Of a DNA stretch of 64,000 nt, positions 59,871-64,000 are shown one piece after another. Within the stretch, counting starts at the first letter, position 1, and the number at the start of each line of letters is the position of its first letter. Source of the DNA: Flagellimonas myxillae. GTDB lineage: Bacteria > Bacteroidota > Bacteroidia > Flavobacteriales > Flavobacteriaceae. The translations under genes and the position numbers were made by a program. The notes under the pieces were generated by a model. The model worked only from the letters and a program-made list of their open reading frames with translations, ran no database searches and was not told the origin of the DNA. The stretch lies in NCBI RefSeq assembly GCF_023502235.1, contig NZ_JAMFLY010000001.1:558001-622000 (forward strand), read 5' to 3'.

Positions 59871-62800
59871 CTATAAAACTTTAAGAAAGCCTAAAAGCAG
59901 CTCAAATTCGGTATCCACAAACTTGGTGTCGTAGACCTGTACTTCATTGCCTGCCGCCAAAATGTCCTTTTTTATTTTTTCTGGATTGTTGTTTTTATAT
60001 TTTGCTTCTACCCATTTTAGATATTGGTTATTGGGTTCATGTTGCAATGCTTCTTTTAGCAGGTTGTTGGCTTCTTGGGTTTTGCCTAGTTTTTCTAACG
60101 CCATAAGTTGCAAACAAAATTTGGTGCTTTCGTTCAGATACTTGGGCGTGCTATGCTCTGCAATCATTTTATAGACCTGTCCAGCTTTGGATTTTTTGCC
60201 CATTTGATCTAAGCTATAGGCGATTATGAAATTATCCAAGCGCTCATCCACATCGTAATGCTTGCCCACACCTAAATTCTGTGGCCAAAGTTTGGCCTGT
60301 TCTGCATAGGCTATGGCTTTTTTATAATTGTTTTTCTGAAGGGCATCGTATGCGGCATTGATGCAGGCATCATGGTACATTGTCCGTCCTATGGTTGCAC
60401 CCTCATAGGGCAGTACATTAAAGTGTTTTAAAAAGCTGATGCATTCGTCATAGCGTTTCATGACCATCAATGCTTTGGCATAGTGCATCCCGAATTGTGA
60501 TTTTTCAGGATATAGCCCTAAATAGATTTTGGCTTTATGGGCTGCGGCTTCAAACTCGTTGTTGGCCAAGTGCTGTTCTATGCGTGCCATATTTACCCGC
60601 CAATCTTTGTTATTCAGAGCGTATGCTTTTTCCAAGGCATGCGCGATAGTATTGGCTTCATCTGAAAATAATTTAATTTTTGACAGATAAAAAACAGGAC
60701 TATCAGGTTCATTGCCACATTCGGTAAACAAGTTTTTGGCAGCTTCCACCAATCCTTTGTTCCAATAAATAAGCCCCAAATAATATTTTAATTTCCAATG
60801 TGGATTTTTACTGATGAATTCATTTAGCATCGATACGGTTTCCACCCTATGCGGAAACACCAAATCTATGGGCATTTCTAGGGCTTCTTGTAAATGCTCT
60901 TCAGTATGCTTAGCGTCCAAATAGGCCAGCCATAATGCTGCAATGGGATATTCTGGTGCTAATTTTAATATGGTCATGGCTTCATCCCGATGGTTTAAGG
61001 CCAAGTAGTGCAAAGCGAGTTCCAAGTAGGTTTCATAGGGTAATTCGTTGGTGATATTGCTTTTGAATTCAGTACTGTTAAGTTCTCCGATAAACATCAA
61101 TTCTGAAGCGGTAAACACGCTGGTGGCATCTAAGTTTGTGATGTTTTGTATTGATTTTAAAGCTGCTGCTTTTTTGTTCTCTTTTCTATGGATAAGCACC
61201 TGAAGCTCATAGGCTTTTATGTTGAATGCATTAAAATTTAGAGCTTTTTCTATATATGTTTTGGCTTTACTGAATTGATTTTCATTAAAGAAAAGCTTGG
61301 CTAATTCGGTGTAAGCGGCCGACCTATAGGCAATGTCCTGACTGGCGATTGAAAAGCCGCTTTTGGCTTCGTTGGTATTCCCTAAAACGGTATGGATTAA
61401 ACCGAAGTTGTAGTTTGCCAATCCGTCGTAGGTATCGATTGCCAATGCTTTTTTAGTGTATGCCAAAGCACTTTTGTATTGCATGATGCGATAATGACCC
61501 AGTGCCAATCGGTTTAGTGCAGGCGCAAACCCTGGTTCTTTTTGGTAACTTTTTTCATAGGCTTGCAGCGCTTCGGGATAACGGCGTTGTTTCTCCAATT
61601 CCAAGCCTTCAACATATAGACCATAAGAGGTTTCCCAATTAAAATAGGTATTGGGTTTAATGGGCCTATCAACGCTATTATTTGGGTTTTTGGAACTGTA
61701 ATACAGTTTTTTATTTCCGAAATTAATTTCAAAATCACTGCCATTCTCTATGGTTACTGTTTCTGTAATCAATTGCAACGGGGTCGCTTTTGTCTTTTTA
61801 TTTAAAATGATTTTTCCTTGTGAGGTCACTACCAAATCGTCATTTAAATGCTGCAAGGCACTTAAAAATAGGGTGACTTCATTCCCAGATTGCTCAACGT
61901 TTAAAACACCATATTTTGAAGCGGCTACCATCCCATTTGTTTCTTTTAGAGGAAACCAATATTCGTGCATCACATCGGTATCGTGGGGCGTAAATTCACG
62001 ATGCTTAAAGGGGGTGTTGGTGCTACTCGCTGCGGCTTGGTTGAACAGCTTACCCGATTGGTATTCAATATATTGTCCGTCGGAATCTGTTAATAGGTCT
62101 TCCCAAATCATCCCTTGGTCGGAAAGGCCCCAAATCCATATTTTTTTTCCGGGCTTATCGTCGTAAAGGCTATAGTGTCCGAAACCAAAATCGTCATCGT
62201 GGTAATAGCCTCCAAAATAATCGGAATAGGAATTAATAACGTGATAAGACTTGTAAATTCCAAAATCATTCTGCTTATAAAAATTGATTTCCCGTCCATC
62301 ATCCATCGGCCATTCGCCTATTTCGCCCCCATGACCAATACGTTTGTTACCTGGGTAGAGAAATTCTAAATTACCTTCGGATTTTGCTGCGGCATTCATC
62401 CAATGGTAATAGGTTACCGGCACATCTGAATTGTTAAACCATGTGGCTTTGGTTTCAAAATAGGCCTTGTCTTTGGGCAATCGTATTTCTACATTCCAAT
62501 TGGTTCTGGATGGCAAGTCCAAAGCACCAACAATACAAGACACGCTGCCGTCTTCATTTTCTTTAATGTGATAATCTACAGGAGTAGCACAGGTTGGAAT
62601 ATGGCCTATATCTCCAAAATTATATTCCAATCCGCCCGAGGTCCAAGCACCACGCATGGCTACGTCCCTAAACTTGACCACATGATTGAAATACATGAAT
62701 TCCTTTCCAGTTGATTTTTCGATAGCACCCCATATTTTACCGCCAATATCGGGACACACAAATACTTTTATATAGTCGTTTTCTAAAAGAACCATATTCC

Positions 62801-62996
62801 ACACTTTCTCTTTTGCTTGGTCTGTATAGCCGTCAAACCTAAAATAGGGATAGAGTCTACCAATTTGGGGAATGGGACTAGGGTCTGAAAACATATAGGT
62901 TTTCATGTTCAGCTTTTCTTCTTTTATAGTGGCTTTTTGTGCACCGCCTATATTTGAAAGCAAAATGAAAGTCAGTATAATGATGGTTCTCAACAT
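59871..62996 (-). CDS. DUF5107 domain protein with tetratricopeptide repeats
   Basis: 1041 residues. A signal peptide (TIIILTFILLSNIGGAQ) precedes a DUF5107 domain (about 35-330): NDYIKVFVCPDIGGKIWGAIEKSTGKEFMYFNHVVKFRDVAMRGAWTSGGLEYNFG, aldose-epimerase/galactose-mutarotase-like beta-sandwich features. From about 470 to 1010 come TPR repeats (RRYPEALQAYEKSYQKEPGFAPALNRLALGHYRI, ALAYTKKALAIDTYDGLANYNFGLIH). The sugar-binding-like first part and position between glycosidase genes suggest carbohydrate handling; catalysis is unknown. The gap to the next gene downstream is 6 bp. Confidence 0.85.
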   Translation of the reverse strand: MLRTIIILTFILLSNIGGAQKATIKEEKLNMKTYMFSDPSPIPQIGRLYPYFRFDGYTDQAKEKVWNMVLLENDYIKVFVCPDIGGKIWGAIEKSTGKEFMYFNHVVKFRDVAMRGAWTSGGLEYNFGDIGHIPTCATPVDYHIKENEDGSVSCIVGALDLPSRTNWNVEIRLPKDKAYFETKATWFNNSDVPVTYYHWMNAAAKSEGNLEFLYPGNKRIGHGGEIGEWPMDDGREINFYKQNDFGIYKSYHVINSYSDYFGGYYHDDDFGFGHYSLYDDKPGKKIWIWGLSDQGMIWEDLLTDSDGQYIEYQSGKLFNQAAASSTNTPFKHREFTPHDTDVMHEYWFPLKETNGMVAASKYGVLNVEQSGNEVTLFLSALQHLNDDLVVTSQGKIILNKKTKATPLQLITETVTIENGSDFEINFGNKKLYYSSKNPNNSVDRPIKPNTYFNWETSYGLYVEGLELEKQRRYPEALQAYEKSYQKEPGFAPALNRLALGHYRIMQYKSALAYTKKALAIDTYDGLANYNFGLIHTVLGNTNEAKSGFSIASQDIAYRSAAYTELAKLFFNENQFSKAKTYIEKALNFNAFNIKAYELQVLIHRKENKKAAALKSIQNITNLDATSVFTASELMFIGELNSTEFKSNITNELPYETYLELALHYLALNHRDEAMTILKLAPEYPIAALWLAYLDAKHTEEHLQEALEMPIDLVFPHRVETVSMLNEFISKNPHWKLKYYLGLIYWNKGLVEAAKNLFTECGNEPDSPVFYLSKIKLFSDEANTIAHALEKAYALNNKDWRVNMARIEQHLANNEFEAAAHKAKIYLGLYPEKSQFGMHYAKALMVMKRYDECISFLKHFNVLPYEGATIGRTMYHDACINAAYDALQKNNYKKAIAYAEQAKLWPQNLGVGKHYDVDERLDNFIIAYSLDQMGKKSKAGQVYKMIAEHSTPKYLNESTKFCLQLMALEKLGKTQEANNLLKEALQHEPNNQYLKWVEAKYKNNNPEKIKKDILAAGNEVQVYDTKFVDTEFELLLGFLKVL

Positions 62997-63068
62997 TTTG
63001 TCACGTTTTTATACCCATGAAAATTACAAATAATGGGAGGCATAAAAACATTAATTGTGATTTGTGTA

Positions 63069-64000
63069 TCAGTTTTGTAGTAATACAACAGATTGACCAG
63101 GGTTCAACGTAAATGATACTATATCACCCTCCCAAACAGCCTTCAAATTTCCATCAATACTGATGTTTTTGTCCTTAAAAGGATTTTTTAATTTTATTGT
63201 TCCTCCTTTTTCCGAAGTAATTGTAACCTGTTGCATATTGCCATCTTTCATGAAAGCTGATATCAGAAATGCACCTTCGGTGCGAAGACTTTCAAAAGAA
63301 ACATTTTTCCAATCTTGTGGTATGGCAGGAAATAAATGTACGGTGCCAGTATGGCTTTGTAGTAACATCTCCTGTATGCCAGTCATGAAGGCGAAATTCC
63401 CTTCTAATGTAAATGGACGATAAGTGAAGTTAGAATAACCCTTTCCACTTTGATCACCATTGACATGAAAGCTATTGGGCAAGCAAAAGCTTGTAGCGAA
63501 GATTTTCAATGCTTCGGCAGCTCCCTTACCATCAAACGCACGTGCTTTTAAATTTCCTAGCCAACTAAAGGAATAGCCCGTCCAACCGGCAGTGCCTACC
63601 TCTTCGAGATTTTTTAAAGTATTTTCGATTGTTGAGCGATCATTTTCACCTTGTGAGAAATCTATGAGTCCTAATGGATGATAGGCCATCAAATGTGAAA
63701 AATGGCGATGCGATTCTTGATAGGGCAAATTAGGGGAAAACATCAACCCCGTTTCATCAAAAGCAAAATAAGGCCATTCTTTCAATTTTTGTTGCCACTT
63801 TATTATTTCATCTTTTTTGCCAAGCTCCTGTGCCAGTTCTGATGCTTTTTCGTAAGTCCATCGAACCAATGCAAGGTCATAGTTTGTGGTTTTATCGAAC
63901 CAAGCATCCCTTGAATTGTTGTGTATTTCAGGGCTTGAGGACAAGGGCAGTTTTCGTTTCCCATCTTCTCCTACAATGGATAAATTATTGAAATGAATTG
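63069..64000 (-). CDS. Glycoside hydrolase family 95 enzyme (N-terminus beyond window)
   Basis: The C-terminal 310 residues are visible, and the frame stays open to the right edge (LPLSSSPEIHNNS continues upstream, so the ATG at 63944 is not a real start). Family 95 features: ESHRHFSHLMAYHPLGLIDF, GWTGYSFSWLGNLKARAFDG, NFTYRPFTLEGNFAFMTGIQEMLLQSHTGTVHLFPAIPQDW and the terminal beta domain. GH95 members are alpha-L-fucosidases or galactosidases acting by inversion. It is divergent in position but same strand as DUF5107 and the beta-propeller protein, 72 bp upstream of DUF5107. Confidence 0.88.
   Translation of the reverse strand, partial: IHFNNLSIVGEDGKRKLPLSSSPEIHNNSRDAWFDKTTNYDLALVRWTYEKASELAQELGKKDEIIKWQQKLKEWPYFAFDETGLMFSPNLPYQESHRHFSHLMAYHPLGLIDFSQGENDRSTIENTLKNLEEVGTAGWTGYSFSWLGNLKARAFDGKGAAEALKIFATSFCLPNSFHVNGDQSGKGYSNFTYRPFTLEGNFAFMTGIQEMLLQSHTGTVHLFPAIPQDWKNVSFESLRTEGAFLISAFMKDGNMQQVTITSEKGGTIKLKNPFKDKNISIDGNLKAVWEGDIVSFTLNPGQSVVLLQN

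Noticed and set aside
63069..63944. Complete 291-residue gene starting at the ATG at 63944
   Set aside because: The frame is open to the window edge with family-consistent sequence upstream, so this is an internal Met of a larger GH95 enzyme.

Overview
The window is chromosomal DNA from a gliding, probably marine, member of the Flavobacteriaceae (Bacteroidota). Evidence: a gldI gliding lipoprotein gene, type IX secretion (T9SS) type B sorting domains on three large surface proteins, a SprB-like giant adhesin, promoters of the Bacteroidota form TTG-N17-19-TAnnTTTG, no Shine-Dalgarno pattern, and gene orders typical of the family (parA-parB-DUF5683-dapB-lepB-WbqC). I cannot assign a genus; a Muricauda/Maribacter/Zobellia-like relative is a guess.

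Layout. 1-5.9 kb: gldI operon (NrnA, GldI, cyclophilin lipoprotein), a PhoD-like phosphatase, ndk, and a recF-lipoprotein-DUF721/DciA-GNAT operon. 6.0-12.6 kb: TPR membrane protein and ribH, a 550-bp repeat-filled gap, then small membrane protein-mutL-two rhomboids-EEP hydrolase. 12.6-23.1 kb (minus strand): DUF6122, WbqC, a heptamer tandem repeat, lepB, dapB, DUF5683, parB, parA, both methylmalonyl-CoA mutase subunits, a DivIC/FtsB-like protein and uridine kinase. 23.2-26.7 kb: biotin carrier, biotin carboxylase and carboxyltransferase of an acyl-CoA (probably propionyl-CoA) carboxylase; with the mutase they make a propionyl-CoA to succinyl-CoA route, without an epimerase in view. 26.8-29.3 kb: a Gfo/Idh/MocA oxidoreductase and a Bcr/CflA-type exporter.

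29.3-38.5 kb is a peptidoglycan amino-sugar recycling cluster: AnmK, a cytoplasmic NagZ-like GH3, an AmpG-like permease, a GHL10 (DigH/YngK-like) lipoprotein, a NagB fused to a PIG-L deacetylase-like domain, a DeoR regulator and MurQ. An 11-bp tandem repeat between nagB and the divergent regulator is a candidate operator, and a terminator sits directly against the GHL10 start codon.

38.5-55.0 kb: a PQQ-type sugar dehydrogenase, the 2772-residue SprB-like adhesin, a DUF1080 lipoprotein, a small membrane protein and two tandem 914-residue T9SS type B proteins that are clearly duplicates.

55.1-64 kb is accessory. A tRNA-Pro(GGG), separated from its likely promoter by a 123-bp insertion flanked by 58-bp direct repeats, is followed by an IntDOT-like tyrosine recombinase and a BfmA/BtgA-like mobilisation protein. 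The element ends against a frameshifted C-terminal remnant of a GH89 alpha-N-acetylglucosaminidase. Beyond it lie a secreted beta-propeller glycosidase-like protein, a DUF5107-TPR protein and the C-terminal part of a GH95 enzyme: a glycan-degradation locus that runs off the right edge. I did not find a wholly novel defence or biosynthetic system. The strongest leads are the recycling cluster with its fusion and regulatory DNA, and the rearranged tRNA/mobile-element boundary.
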